From NCBI RefSeq assembly GCF_918797505.1, contig NC_092798.1, positions 6,461,501 through 6,525,500 of the forward strand: 64,000 nucleotides of DNA, in the 5' to 3' direction. The notes beneath the pieces are model-generated. The model had not been told where the DNA came from and made no database searches. It saw only the letters and a list, made by a program, of their open reading frames with translations. Every line of letters starts with the position of its first letter. The first letter of the stretch is position 1. Positions 1 through 9,731 of the stretch are shown here, piece by piece. The translations under genes and the position numbers were made by a program. The DNA is from Bemisia tabaci. Taxonomy: Eukaryota; Arthropoda; Insecta; Hemiptera; Aleyrodidae.

Positions 1-334
1 AAGGTTAATCTTCAGCAAAGCGTAATGAGAAACTTTTCCTAACAGTGGGCGCCACCGCTGCGTTTTGATTTTTTGGTTCACGCCACTGGAGTCCGCACAG
101 CTGCACGTGGGCCCTTGAGCTACTATGAAAACCAAAGGAATTTCTGTTAAAATCGAAGAGTCAAAAGTTCTGGCTATGAAATTCTTCAGTGTTGAATGAT
201 TTACCACGACTAAAAATGTAAAATAAAAAAGAAATATATTGCAAAATTTGTAAATTTTATTATAGGTTTTATTATTATATGAAAGGAGCTATTCAGGGAA
301 CAGCTATGAAAACGATCTCTATACCTCATCATAT
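1..334. other. AT-rich sequence, nothing recognised
   Basis: No convincing ORF, RNA gene or terminal inverted repeat is visible here. It is A+T-rich and reads as intergenic or intronic insect DNA. Confidence 0.4.
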
Positions 335-598
335 ACTGCTCTGCTGCAGGAAAATGCTGTATGAACCTTCCAAGGTTGCCGTATTTCCTCTAAGAAAAAC
401 TTAATTCACTCGAAAAATCTTGAATCTTTCCTTTCAAAGTTTTCAGACGATTTGCCTCGAAATATAATATAAATATTAAATATCTGAAAATTTCAAGGAA
501 ATATATGCAAAACTACCTTCAAAAGCACGTGTTCAATTCGGAAAAAGTTGGCAACTCTCGGATATTCATACAGCATTTTTTCTCAGCAAGGCAGTATA
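335..598. repeat. MITE, family with GCCGTATGA.CC ends
   Basis: The two ends are imperfect inverted repeats: the left reads GCTGCAGGAAAATGCTGTAT and the reverse complement of the right end reads AAAAAATGCTGTATGAATAT, both followed by a GTTGCC block. The same ends recur at 25714-25971, 34486-34750 and 45659-45920. No coding capacity, so a non-autonomous DNA transposon. Confidence 0.6.
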
Positions 599-599
599 A

Positions 600-977
600 T
601 TGGACTGTTTCAATTAAGCGGAGCTATAGACAAAAGGGAAAAATGGGGTGTGCTCTAGAAAAGTGGATAAGAAACAATATAAAAATGGGCGTGTTTCCTT
701 TTGAGGAAATGGAAAAGCAGCGTTTTACATTAAATCAAACGAAAATATACAAGTACTAACTGTATGCGGCACTCATGAGCCGTGGGAATGGGCAAAGAGC
801 GTTGTAGACAAGGCTCATTAGTTAAAGCGGACAACGAACGAGCGCGGCGGGAGGCTTCGTGGCCGCTGACGTCACTGGCGCCTCATAATTCCCCTTTATT
901 ATTCTAATGACCCTCAACTAAGGAGCGCACCCCTTCTTTCACAGCAATCTCTGGTTCTGTTTGACAGAAATGCGTCC
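600..977. repeat. Dispersed repeat downstream of paralogue C (second copy downstream of A)
   Basis: This segment aligns over nearly its full length with 24538-24913, and part of it with 5876-6085. Shared blocks include GTGCTCTAGA, a TTTACATTAAATCAA block, CCGTGGG and GCTGACGTCACTGGCGC. It ends in CAGAAATGCGTCCA, an end shared with the palindromic MITEs at 5605-5694, 26697-26820 and 44939-45018. It is therefore a larger member of that transposon family, or a flank duplicated together with the genes. The 84-codon ORF at 505-759 lies inside repeats and is not considered a gene. Confidence 0.6.
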
Positions 978-1192
978 AAAGACAAAGCAATTTAATTTTT
1001 TACAAGAGAACGTTGGTGCGGATTTTGGCGCAAATTTCAGTGAATTTTCTGGACAGTACGAAGCAAATTCCTTAAAATTTTCAAAGGAATCGTCACCAAC
1101 GCTCTCTCGTAAAAATTCAGATTGCCTAGATAGATATGGCCGTAGCCGATGATGGTTTCTTTCTGCTAAACGCGTTACACTTCTTTCCCCGG
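978..1192. repeat. MITE related to 57275-57534, inverted
   Basis: Read on the minus strand it matches the body of the MITE at 57275-57534, including TTCAGTGAA, ACGAAGCAAATTCCTTAAAA and CCTCTCG-like blocks. The right edge carries TTTCTGCTAAACGCG, an end also seen at 44484. It stops about 10 bp from the stop codon of paralogue C. Confidence 0.6.
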
Positions 1193-1199
1193 AAAGATG

Positions 1200-1530
1200 C
1201 TAGTACTGCCAGGTGCTCAAATGCCAGGTTTTTTGTTCGTCGTCCCGTAGCCATGTTGGCATGGGTACGAAACGGAGTCGTCGCCCGATGCAACAGAAAT
1301 TGACCGTTCCTTCTGCTTCCATATCCCAATGAGGAAAATCGGCGAGTTCTCTACTCCGCCCATCCAAAAATGTGAAGCGTCCATCAGTGACGGCATCCGC
1401 CGTGTAGCCGACCCAAGACCGATTCAAAGGACATGAGGACATCATCCACGAAGTGTGGCGCTTCCCGTGAAGAATGAAGTCCCACCAGTGCGTCTTGTTG
1501 CAGTAAACCGGGTGGTATGGCAAGTGACGT
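1200..1530 (-). CDS. Paralogue C, terminal coding exon (secreted orphan family)
   Basis: This is the C-terminal exon of a gene whose preceding exon is at 6815-6425. The acceptor is TTCTATGTCAAG at 1531-1542, and the exon begins with one base that completes the split Arg codon. About 109 residues follow to a TAG at 1202-1200. Visible motifs in order are LPYHP, C-x4-HWW, ILHGKR, CPLNRSW, F.FLDGR, DFP and FCCIG. They align without gaps to paralogue B through CPL and with small gaps after it. The family is not one I recognise. Cysteines and the upstream leader suggest an extracellular, disulfide-bonded protein (inference). The C-terminus differs from A and B and lacks A's Ser/Arg tail. The open frame upstream of 1530 is intron sequence containing a 25-bp tandem repeat. 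Confidence 0.75.
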
Positions 1531-1578
1531 CTTGACATAGAAGAACAAAGAAAAATGAATACTAAATTAAAGCCCAAA

Positions 1579-1677
1579 GACTGTACATAACAAGATCTTA
1601 GAAGACTGTACATAACAAGATCTTAGAAGACTGTACATAACAAGATCTTAGAAGACTGTACATAACAAGATCTTAGA
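1579..1677. repeat. 25-bp tandem repeat, four copies
   Basis: Units start at 1579, 1604, 1629 and 1654 and contain GACTGTACATAACAAGATCT. They are nearly identical, so the array is young. It lies in the intron of paralogue C about 50 bp upstream (in gene direction) of the terminal exon acceptor. Confidence 0.9.
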
Positions 1678-1760
1678 TGCATGTGCAGATACACTGAAAA
1701 AAAGTATGGTAACATCTACTATGAGTGTACTCCATTTTTTACACAGTGATACTATTTAGT

Positions 1761-4700
1761 CCCGTATGGGGGACTGTTGTCACAGGTTTAGCAATCCTGC
1801 GGACCCCAGCTGGTAGCCCCTGCCTCAAAGGGGGCAGTGGAGATGGTCACCGGCCTCTGGGCGTATGAACCACCTGCTAGAAGGGCAGACAGGGCTCTGA
1901 GCTGAAGTGAAAGCAACCTGTCTAGGAGAGGCAACTCCGAAATCAAACCCTGGTCCTCCAGGTTGGGGGTTGAGTCATCGGGCTAACTCCCCGGTACTTG
2001 TAAAAAGTTTTACTGTTAAACGACCTAACAATACAAGCCTCGGTACCACTAGAACTAAACGGACACGTCGACAAAAATTGAGAAAACGGACAATGGTATT
2101 TGGGACGTGGAATGTCCAAGGCATTTCAAATAAGTTACCGGAAGTGATATCGGAGATTCAGAAACTTGGAGTGGATGTCGCTGTTCTTACTGAGACCAAG
2201 AAAAAAGGGCACGGGTCAGAGAATTGCGGTGACTATGATCTATTCTACAGCGGCGTAGCCAAAGATCAGCGTGCTCAGCAAGGAGTAGCAATACTTTTGC
2301 GGAGAAGCCTACGTAAGTTCGTGGGCACTTGGGAGGCCGTCAACCAGCGCATTATCAAAATGAGCCTTAACCTGTACGGACATAAGATCACGCTGCTCGG
2401 AGTATACGGTGTAAATGATGATGCCACCGTCGCATGTAAGGACCAATTCTTCGAAGATCTGAATGATGAAATACTGAACGTTGGTGCTGGCAGGGAAGCC
2501 ATTCTTATGGGTGATTTGAACAGCAGAACGGGACGACGAGTAAACTGTAAAGTTGTTGGACCGTTTGGGGAGGATGCTGTTAATGATAACGGTGATCGGC
2601 TCATCTCAATTTGTTCTCAAACTGAGATGAAAATTTTGAATGGCTTTTTTCAACACAAAGACATCCATAAGTATACCTGGGTCCAGCCAACGCGAGTATT
2701 GAAATCCATCATCGATTATGTAATTGTAAAGCACACTACTAAGTTGAAATTGCAGCAAGTTAGAGTGTGCAGGGGACTCTCTTGCGGCAGTGATCATCAT
2801 TTCCTCCGAGCAGATATAGCGTTTCCCGTTAAAGGGATTAAAGATAAAGAGCCAATGCCTGAGCAACAGCAGAGTCAGGGAACGCAAAATCATGAAGTAT
2901 GGTATAACATCGAAAGTTTGGAGCACCCTAGTGTCAAGGCTCTGTATCGGAAACGCTTAGATGAGAAGCTGGGGGATGGACTCTCGGGTACCACGGAAGA
3001 GCAATATCAGTTCATCAAAGATTGTATCCACTCTGCAGCGAAAGAAGCCCTAGGTGTTCACAAAACCAGTAATAAATACCAGCATCCTTACTGGTGGGAT
3101 GAAGAAATTGAAGACGAGATAAATCTTAAGAGGCAAAAACACCTTATATTTCTGTCGTCTAAAAAGACTGAAGATAAAGTTGCTTACAGGAAAGCTCAGT
3201 CTAAAGTTAGGAGCCTCATAACACGGAAGAAGAATGAAGCTTGGGAAAGCAACTGTTCTAGAATTAACACCTACCTAGGGGGGAGAAAAAGTGCTGAGAG
3301 CTGGAAGTTAATTAAAGGTTTACGTAGAGACATGAAGCGCGACATCGTTTCTCCGATATCACTTAAAAAACTGGAGGATCATTTTAAAGATCTTTTGACG
3401 GAAAGGCGCCCAGAGTTTCGAGACAACAGCACGGACAACGGAAGAATGAACAACTTGGAGATCCACACTTGTGACATAATTAAAGCGGTTAAAGAGCTAA
3501 TTAATGACAAAGCACCGGGTCCTGGTGGGATTCCTGTCGAGTTGGTCAAGTACGGGACTGCCAAGCTCTTTGAGTGCCTCAGAAAACTGATGCAACAATG
3601 CATCAGGGGTGACGAGGTACCAAGGGAGTGGAAGGAGTCTTGGATCAAGGCCATCTACAAAAAGAAGGGAAGGAAGGACGACTGTAACAACTACCGGGGG
3701 CTCTCAGTGACCGGGACAATAAGCAAAGTGTACGGGAAGATACTGAAAGCGAAGATCGAGGACGAATGGCAGGATCACGAAGCAGAGGAGCAGGCTGGTT
3801 TTAGAGCTGGCAGGTCTACGATAGATCACCTCTTTGTTATTGTCCAGGTCATTGAGAAGAAAATGGCCGTAGCTCAGGAACTGCATTTAATTTTTGTGGA
3901 TCTCCAGAAGGCGTATGACAGCGTGCCGTTGGTGAAACTTTGGGAGGCCTTGGAAAAATCGAATTTTAACGGGGGGTTGATTGACGCTGTTAAGCGATTT
4001 TATAAAGGGAGTTTTACCAAAGTTAAGTGCCATGGGGGGTTGTCAGCGGGATTTTATGTGACTAAGGGTTTAAAACAGGGATGTTGTTTGTCGCCAACAT
4101 TATTTAAAATTTATCTCGAGTGCGTGCTAAAAGAATGGAAAAAGAAATGCTCTGGTATGGGTGTCCCCTTGGGTGATCTCGAAACTCTGTTTACTCTGTG
4201 CTTTGCTGATGACCAGGTGGTGGTTGCTCAAGATCAAGATGACGCGGAATACATGATGCGCAAGCTAGTAGAAGAGTATCGGAAGTGGGGTCTGGAAGTC
4301 AGCATATCCAAATCTGAGAAGATGACTTTTGGCGGTGATCAGCAAAGCATTGAGTTGGAGGATGGGCAGCAGATCAAAGGCTGCGAGCACTTTAAGTACT
4401 TGGGAGTGCGGTTGACCCAGGATGGAAGGACGGATCAAGCTATCAGGGAAAGGAACACCTTAGCAAGGAAGGCTATAGCGATGTTAAATGGAATCCTCTG
4501 GGATCAGCGGATTTCCAAAGATAACAAGAGGAGGATATACAACGCTGTAGTCAAAAGTATATTAACATACGGATGTGAAGTTTGGCAGCTGAAGAAACGG
4601 ACACAGGATATGCTAAGAGCAACGGAGATGGATTTCTGGAGAAGGTCAGCAGGAATTTCTAGGAGAGATCGGGTCCGTAATGATAGAGTGCGTCAGATAA

Positions 4701-4980
4701 TGGAAGTCGAAAATGACATCGTGTTCGACGTCATGACCAAACAACTTGTTTGGTATGGTCATGTCAATAGGATGACGGAAGAGAGGCTGCCAAAAAAGAT
4801 GCTTGATTGGGTTCCTCCTGGGAGGAGACGTAGGGGACGCCCAGTGAGAGGTTGGCGACAGGGGGTGTTAAATGAGATAAGAGATTGTCAACTCCCTGAT
4901 GATCTGTGGGAAGACCGAGCTTTGTGGCGATTAGGCGTCGCACAGCGCCAAAGAGCGCTATAAAAGCGACTCATATATAT
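1761..4980 (+). mobile_element. Apparently full-length RTE-like LINE, 3.2 kb
   Basis: The element is flanked by a perfect 12-bp target duplication, ATACTATTTAGT, at 1749-1760 and 4981-4992. It starts CCCGTATGGGGGAC, has a roughly 330-bp 5' region, one intact endonuclease-RT ORF, almost no 3' UTR and an AT microsatellite tail (CTCATATATAT). A short 3' end with a simple-repeat tail instead of poly(A), and a single ORF of about 1,000 codons, fit RTE-clade non-LTR elements. It sits in the large intron of paralogue C, opposite to that gene. A diverged 5'-truncated relative is at 52379-52640. Confidence 0.85.
2093..4963 (+). CDS. LINE endonuclease / reverse transcriptase polyprotein
   Basis: The only in-frame ATG before the endonuclease domain is at 2093, giving about 956 residues; the frame is open back to 1901 (62 more codons from a GTG at 1907), so a non-ATG or earlier start is possible. 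The N-terminal apurinic-type endonuclease shows GTWNVQG, LTETK, GDLNSR, IIDYVIV and GSDHHF. The central RT shows NNYRGLSV, QAGFRAGRST, FVDLQKAYDSV, GLKQGCCLSPTLF and the active-site box CFADD. The C-terminal part has a conserved tail with LVWYGHV, RLPKKML and WVPPGRRRRGRP. The protein would nick target DNA and copy its own RNA at the nick. No stop or frameshift is seen, so it may be recently active. Confidence 0.9.
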   Translation: MVFGTWNVQGISNKLPEVISEIQKLGVDVAVLTETKKKGHGSENCGDYDLFYSGVAKDQRAQQGVAILLRRSLRKFVGTWEAVNQRIIKMSLNLYGHKITLLGVYGVNDDATVACKDQFFEDLNDEILNVGAGREAILMGDLNSRTGRRVNCKVVGPFGEDAVNDNGDRLISICSQTEMKILNGFFQHKDIHKYTWVQPTRVLKSIIDYVIVKHTTKLKLQQVRVCRGLSCGSDHHFLRADIAFPVKGIKDKEPMPEQQQSQGTQNHEVWYNIESLEHPSVKALYRKRLDEKLGDGLSGTTEEQYQFIKDCIHSAAKEALGVHKTSNKYQHPYWWDEEIEDEINLKRQKHLIFLSSKKTEDKVAYRKAQSKVRSLITRKKNEAWESNCSRINTYLGGRKSAESWKLIKGLRRDMKRDIVSPISLKKLEDHFKDLLTERRPEFRDNSTDNGRMNNLEIHTCDIIKAVKELINDKAPGPGGIPVELVKYGTAKLFECLRKLMQQCIRGDEVPREWKESWIKAIYKKKGRKDDCNNYRGLSVTGTISKVYGKILKAKIEDEWQDHEAEEQAGFRAGRSTIDHLFVIVQVIEKKMAVAQELHLIFVDLQKAYDSVPLVKLWEALEKSNFNGGLIDAVKRFYKGSFTKVKCHGGLSAGFYVTKGLKQGCCLSPTLFKIYLECVLKEWKKKCSGMGVPLGDLETLFTLCFADDQVVVAQDQDDAEYMMRKLVEEYRKWGLEVSISKSEKMTFGGDQQSIELEDGQQIKGCEHFKYLGVRLTQDGRTDQAIRERNTLARKAIAMLNGILWDQRISKDNKRRIYNAVVKSILTYGCEVWQLKKRTQDMLRATEMDFWRRSAGISRRDRVRNDRVRQIMEVENDIVFDVMTKQLVWYGHVNRMTEERLPKKMLDWVPPGRRRRGRPVRGWRQGVLNEIRDCQLPDDLWEDRALWRLGVAQRQRAL

Positions 4981-5011
4981 ATACTATTTAGTAAAAATAA
5001 CCAGAATTATA

Positions 5012-5459
5012 CAGTGGACTCTCGATAATTCGAACCTCGATAATTCGAAAACCTCGTTAATTCGAAGGAAAGTCCGTTTCCCTTGAAAATCTCTCGATAG
5101 TTCGAAGAAAATCAATGTATTTTTCTCCCCTCGTTATTTCGAAATTTTTAAGCTGGCGCGGCCCTCTATAATTCGAAATAAGACGGTACATTCCCTCTAC
5201 AATTCGAAATCAACTGTTTCTGTATCTGGGTGTCTGAAAGAGCTTGACCTTTGACCTAAAGACCTTTTGGCGTAAATCCGTCCATTTGCCCCTCTATAAT
5301 TCGAATTCAGATGGCGCCTTCCCTCTATACTTCGAACCTTTCTAATTCGAAATTTTTCCACTTAAAATCTCTTTAATTTGAACTCTCTTTATTTCGAAAC
5401 CTCGCTAATTCGAATAAAAAGCCGATTCCCTTCAATTTCGAATTATCGAGAGTCCACTG
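5012..5459. mobile_element. pogo/Tigger-like MITE with TA target duplication
   Basis: Terminal inverted repeats CAGTGGACTCTCGATAATTC are followed by repeated AATTCGAA motifs throughout. TA dinucleotides flank it at 5010-5011 and 5460-5461. The 448-bp length, TA target and repeated AATTCGAA words are typical of non-autonomous pogo-group Tc1/mariner elements. No transposase is encoded. Confidence 0.85.
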
Positions 5460-5604
5460 TAGTAGTATTCGCCAGAACTCAGGTGATACTTACCATAATA
5501 TGGTACATGCTACCATAAGAGTCTAGAGTTTCTTACCATACTCATATCACTGCGTCACAGCATGGTAAAATCTACCCATATTTTTATCACAGTGTGGTTA
5601 CATT

Positions 5605-5694
5605 TGGACGTATTTATGCTAAAAGTAACTATGTTACATGCAAATCATATGCACATATAGTTCTTTATAGTTCCTTTTAGCATAAATACGTCCA
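5605..5694. repeat. 90-bp palindromic MITE, TGGACGTATTT family
   Basis: The ends are inverted copies of TGGACGTATTTATGCTAAAA, which then reads into GGAACTAT. The whole element is nearly one hairpin. Relatives with the same end are at 26697-26820, 33743-33792 and 44939-45018. Confidence 0.8.
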
Positions 5695-5875
5695 TAGTAA
5701 GACCCTTAAAATGGAACGGGGCGTGCGTATGGGCGGCAATACGAAGGCCGGGGCCTCCGAAATCTACTCGGTTTCCAAAGAAATGTGAAGGATTTTCTTA
5801 AGTAAACGCATGACATATCTCTCATGTTGTAAATTGGAATTTGAGCAATTTTTCGGTGCAATAGCTCAAAATTTG

Positions 5876-6085
5876 ACGCACATATGCTAAAAGGAACTAG
5901 AGACGTGTGGAAAAGATGAAGTGTGCTCGTTTGGGCTGCAAAAGAAACAATGTAAAAGTAGGCGTGATTCCCTTGAGATACCAGGAAAGAGGGATTGGAC
6001 ATTGAATTAGAAGGAACTAAGCGGCAAAATATGCTATCTCATGAGCCGTGGACTTGTGACAGGAGCGTTGTGAACAGGGCTCATG
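5876..6085. repeat. Partial copy of the 600-977 / 24538-24913 repeat
   Basis: It starts with an end of the TGGACG family (ATATGCTAAAAGGAACTA) and contains AAGAAACAATGTAAAAGTAG, CATGAGCCGTGG and AACAGGGCTCATGAGTTT, all shared with the copies downstream of paralogues A and C. Confidence 0.6.
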
Positions 6086-6193
6086 AGTTTAAGAGTCCCA
6101 CAATTTTTCTCGAGTCTAAAAGTCAGGGAATTTTTTATGAGAGGTCAGGGAAAAATCGGGGAATTTAAGATTCTCAACTTTCGGCAATCCTGT

Positions 6194-6449
6194 ATGTCTA
6201 TAGCTTCGTCTACCAATTTGATAACCATCCTGCTCTTACCCTACGACTTTCAGGGCGATGACCACTCGTTTTGGCCACCCTGTATGTCTATCGCTTTGTC
6301 TATAAATTTTGATAACCATCCCGCTCTTACGTCACGACTTTCAGGGCGATGGCCACTCGTTTTGGCCACCCTGTATGTCTATCGCTTTGTCTAACCATAA
6401 TTTTGATAACCATCCCGCTCTTACCTCACGACTCTCAGGACGATGGCCA
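6194..6449. repeat. Tandem repeat (about 91-94 bp) duplicating an exon end and splice donor
   Basis: Two and a half units are visible. Each contains CTCTTAC, ACGACT, TCAGG, CGATG and CCACTCG followed by TGTATGTCTATCGCTTTGTC. The last partial unit is the 3' edge of the paralogue C exon (6425-6449) with its GTAAGA donor; the two earlier units lie in the intron and carry mutated copies of the same edge. Confidence 0.85.
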
Positions 6450-6815
6450 CTCGCATATTCAATGTCTCTTGCGAAGCATCACGGAGAATTTGCTTGACTT
6501 GCGGGTTCTTGCTTGCGATGATTTGGGATATGAGGACGCTGTATATCTCGACCCTGGTCTGAAACGGGCACACATCCGCCTCCATGACAGCCACGCGCTG
6601 GTCGGGCAAGATGAGGAGCTTCCCGTAGTGTCGGTGGGAGAACACGAAGCCGGGCTGGAGACGGCCGTTAGTTGCAAGGGTGTCCAGGTATTCGTAGCCG
6701 CTCTCCGGTGGTGGACGCCGAGTCGGTCGAGTCCGGCTGCCACTGATAGTCAGACTTCTCTCAGGAGAGCCAGAGGTTACTCGCAAGTACAGGAGTAGTA
6801 TCAGGATGCAGCGAG
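6425..6815 (-). CDS. Paralogue C, central coding exon (secreted orphan family)
   Basis: On the minus strand the exon follows a TTTCCTTTCCAG acceptor and begins with a leader-like hydrophobic run, RCILILLLYL, then a Ser/Arg/Pro-rich linker. Conserved family motifs follow: GYEYLD, LQPGFVF, KLLIL, an acidic VMEAD and CPFQ. The donor is GTGAG/GTAAGA at 6425/6424, splitting an Arg codon (phase 2). Joining to 1530 gives an ungapped match to paralogue B across the junction (MRVA...PYH in both). No ATG precedes the leader in frame after the acceptor, so the start codon must lie in an upstream exon I could not place; this entry is therefore 5'-partial. The exon starts in the same phase as the equivalent exon of A, supporting a shared intron inside the signal peptide. 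Confidence 0.75.
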
Positions 6816-6884
6816 CTGGAAAGGAAATTCAAGTGAGAATGGGCCACCAGACGAGGTGCGAAGTTAGGCCATAGAGTACATTGA

Positions 6885-7188
6885 GTCGTAATGTAAATGG
6901 GAGAGCTGGCGCCATGTCCTGCTCGACGAGTTCCGAGCCCGGTGTGCGCCGAGATTCGGTCACTTTTTCGATACATGTTCGATCCAAAATGGGGGTGTGG
7001 AATACGTATTGATTCTTATCCCCTTTGTTTACATCGGATGGCCGGGTCCCCGTGTATCGAAGTCAATCGATTGTGTATCGAAAAAGTGACCCGGCGTCAC
7101 ACAGGTCATCACACACCCGACGTCCCACGAAATTCGGGACCTGGAAAATGCTTAAAAGTGGCCCCAGCTCTCCCACTTACATTACGAC
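6885..7188. repeat. MITE with GTCGTAATGTAA ends
   Basis: Terminal inverted repeats of about 30 bp start GTCGTAATGTAAATGGGAGA on the left and GTCGTAATGTAAGTGGGAGA on the inverted right. The interior has no coding signal. It lies just upstream of the paralogue C central exon. Confidence 0.75.
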
Positions 7189-7702
7189 CAAAGACATTGA
7201 ATCACGTAGACCGTGCGTCCGGCTCGGTTTGGTACAGGCGGAGCGACTAGGCAAGTCTCTCGGAGCCCCATGATGGGCGGGCGGGGAAGGGGAGAAAGCG
7301 TGTGTTCCAAGCACTCGAAGAGACTGCGGAGAGGCAATGGAGAATTCATTCCCACTATTAATTCCCAAATATCTCGTTTAGAGTCCATTTTTAAAGAAAA
7401 TTTCCTAAAAAAAAGTTTTAGAATTTATAACTTTACAACCGAAGGAATGTTTCATTTTTCCGAACTAATCACTAACCGGGAAAAAAAGCTTCACAATTCG
7501 ACAAAAATTCACTGGAATCCCTACTGCGCATGCGCAGATGTGCGCAGCTGGGACACACGAACTCATCTATGCGGGTCGGTGCCATCTGCATTCGAATTTT
7601 TAAAAGTTGTCTCGCCTTCCGTAACACAGAATGCACGGTCCACGTGATTCAATGTTTTTGATTACGACTATGTACTTTATGAGCTAAGCATTCTGATCCA
7701 TC
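7189..7702. other. No gene recognised
   Basis: Short overlapping ORFs occur on both strands between 7177 and 7647, but none has a recognisable domain or splice context. A first exon for paralogue C could lie in this or a later stretch; I could not identify one. Confidence 0.4.
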
Positions 7703-8030
7703 ACTGAAAAAAACGTTTCCTAAATTCAAGGCGACGCCGTGTTGACCTAAGAAAATTGGATACTTGAAAAAAGTGGACAAGAAACGAAGTCTTGAATGAA
7801 GAAAACGGTATTGCCTTGGTCGACGAAAACGCGATTTCTTGAACCAAAACTCCTGTTACATTGAAGCACGAAAACGTTTCCTTCAAATTAGGAAACACCG
7901 CCGCGCGAAGAGTTTCCTAAAAGTAAGTAAGTGTTGCGTTGTTTTCAGGAAACGTTTCCTCAAAAAAAAAAAGGAAACAGTACCTGCAAGCGTTTCCTTA
8001 AAATTAGGAAACGGCCGGTCCCGCCGCGTC
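7703..8030. repeat. Repeat rich in GTTTCC / GGAAAC
   Basis: It starts CACTGAAAAAAACGTTTCCT and carries repeated inverted words such as GTTTCCTT...AAATTAGGAAAC. The same words form the tandem array at 9732-10060, so both probably belong to one repeat family. Confidence 0.5.
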
Positions 8031-8174
8031 GCTGCCTTGAGAATCGGCTCCCCGCCTAGTGTCCCTATCCATACCCGTTGAAGCGCATACCTCTATCGTT
8101 GGTACTGCCGGGGGTGATTCCTTCACGTAGTTGACGCGCTTCGCGCTCCCTCTGGTATCCTGATGAAGAACTCC

Positions 8175-8269
8175 GTTTCGCCCTGGCTGAGATTTGATCC
8201 TGTAACCTTCGACATTGTCCCGGGAAGAGTGAAATTCCGACACCGTAGTCCACTCGGCCATCCTACCCT
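8175..8269 (-). repeat. tRNA-derived segment (SINE head or tRNA pseudogene)
   Basis: On the minus strand GATGGCCGAGTGGACTACGG matches the A-box region of Leu/Ser-type tRNAs, and roughly 70 bp later GGATCAAATCTC resembles a B box. The arms are degenerate and I cannot fold a good acceptor stem. A tRNA-derived SINE or a decayed tRNA copy is more likely than a functional tRNA. Confidence 0.4.
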
Positions 8270-9500
8270 CGCGAGCGATGAGGAGTTATTTTCCTATGTT
8301 AAACCTATTCGCATCTATCTCTTTGGCTACACAGATGCCCACCTGCTACCGTTCAATAGCACTTGGGTTTATCTAGCAAATACTACCTCAATTATCATTT
8401 AAATATATTAAATATCCACATATTTCCCTTTTCTTTCTGTTTATCAGCCGGTTCTCAGATATTATTTAAAGACCGTGGGCCATCGCCGCCATAACTTAAC
8501 CAACGTATTCCCCTTTCTTTTTCATTCGGAGATAGTATGATCATGGAGTAAATTATTTTTTTATTTAAGTCTGGTTAAAGGACAGATTTTCATACGTGCC
8601 TCTCAAAGGTAAATTATCACTCATTCGATTATCCAATCTGACGCCCATATCATTAAGGTTAATGCGTAAATCAAAGAGGCTCATGTGAGAACCGCTTCTG
8701 CTCATACTGAAAGTAAATATGATTTAAAATTCCAATAAAGTATAGACAAAATAATCTAAGATTATTTAATGCTGGCTATAAAATTGGCACATAAAAGATA
8801 AATGATCTTTATGGAGTTTTCAAAATGTACTCGGAATAGCGGTAAAGATGTGGTGATAAAGGCATGTATAGGTAATACTTTAATGAGTACATATCGGGCC
8901 GAGTCAAGCTTTCTGGGATTTGAAGACACTTAAAAATGTTCGAAGCTACGACCAGATTCAAAGAGTGTACTTGCAGTAAAATGTTGAAAAGCTTCACATT
9001 ATTTATTTTTACCTACATTAACGGACGCACGCTTTTGTTTAGAAAATTTAAAGAAATTTTCGTCGAATCAGAAAATTCACCGAAAAATATTAAAGGAACT
9101 TTGGCTCTGATCCGTGCATTTCTAGAAAGCATTCTGACATTTTGGACTGAAAACAATATTTTTGATAAGGCACAAAAATTGCGTTTTTTCAAAACCTCCA
9201 CCTTTCCGACGCGTAAATCCCTTACGAACAAGAGATAAATTGATTAAATTTAAACATACTGAATTTGTTTGGAGTGGAGTGGATCTTACGAATAACGCCA
9301 TCCAAGCGCTTCGGTCGGATTTCTGTAAAGGACCGTTCAAATAATATGCAACGCTCTAACGGAGAGAAATGGTCAAGGAGAGAGTTACGCCGTTTTGTTT
9401 TTACGTGTGAAAGAATAGGGACCTACGTCGCAAAAGTGTTACGAGGGAAGAAGTGAGTGGGGTTCCAAAAATTGGAAATTTAGCGTTACGTTTTTTATGA
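8270..9500. other. AT-rich sequence, no gene recognised
   Basis: Only short ORFs without recognisable domains are present. The complementary pair at 8936-9238 and 9013-9231 are shadows of one another and neither looks coding. Confidence 0.35.
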
Positions 9501-9731
9501 GCGTGATGTCACTCATGGGCGTAAGGGTGCATCGAAATTTTCACGTAGGTAAGCCGTAGAGAGCATGGTGGTATACGGACGGAAGGGCTCATCATCTCAA
9601 AGTGTAGATGCGCCCTTCCGCCAAAGGAGCGACGGTATATTTGGAAGGCCCCTCTTGAGCAACTCGCCGAATACATGGTGGTGTACGGCACGTTGCATCC
9701 ACCTCCTCAGTAGGCGTTTGGTAATTTTTTT

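Larger units (their letters stand above)
1694..5597. mobile_element. Older DNA element split by a LINE and a pogo-like MITE
   Basis: The left part (1694-1760) starts ACACTGAAAAAAAGTATGGT. The right part (4993-5011 and 5462-5597) ends with a related inverted sequence containing ACCATACTCATATCACTG and TTTTTATCACAGTGT. Removing the LINE with one TSD copy and the pogo-like MITE leaves a short element of roughly 230 bp with imperfect inverted ends and no coding capacity. Confidence 0.55.

Noticed and set aside
1579..1677. CRISPR-like array
   Set aside because: Contiguous 25-bp tandem copies without variable spacers, in a eukaryotic intron.
5706..6002. 98-codon minus-strand ORF
   Set aside because: Falls in transposon-derived sequence with no domain.
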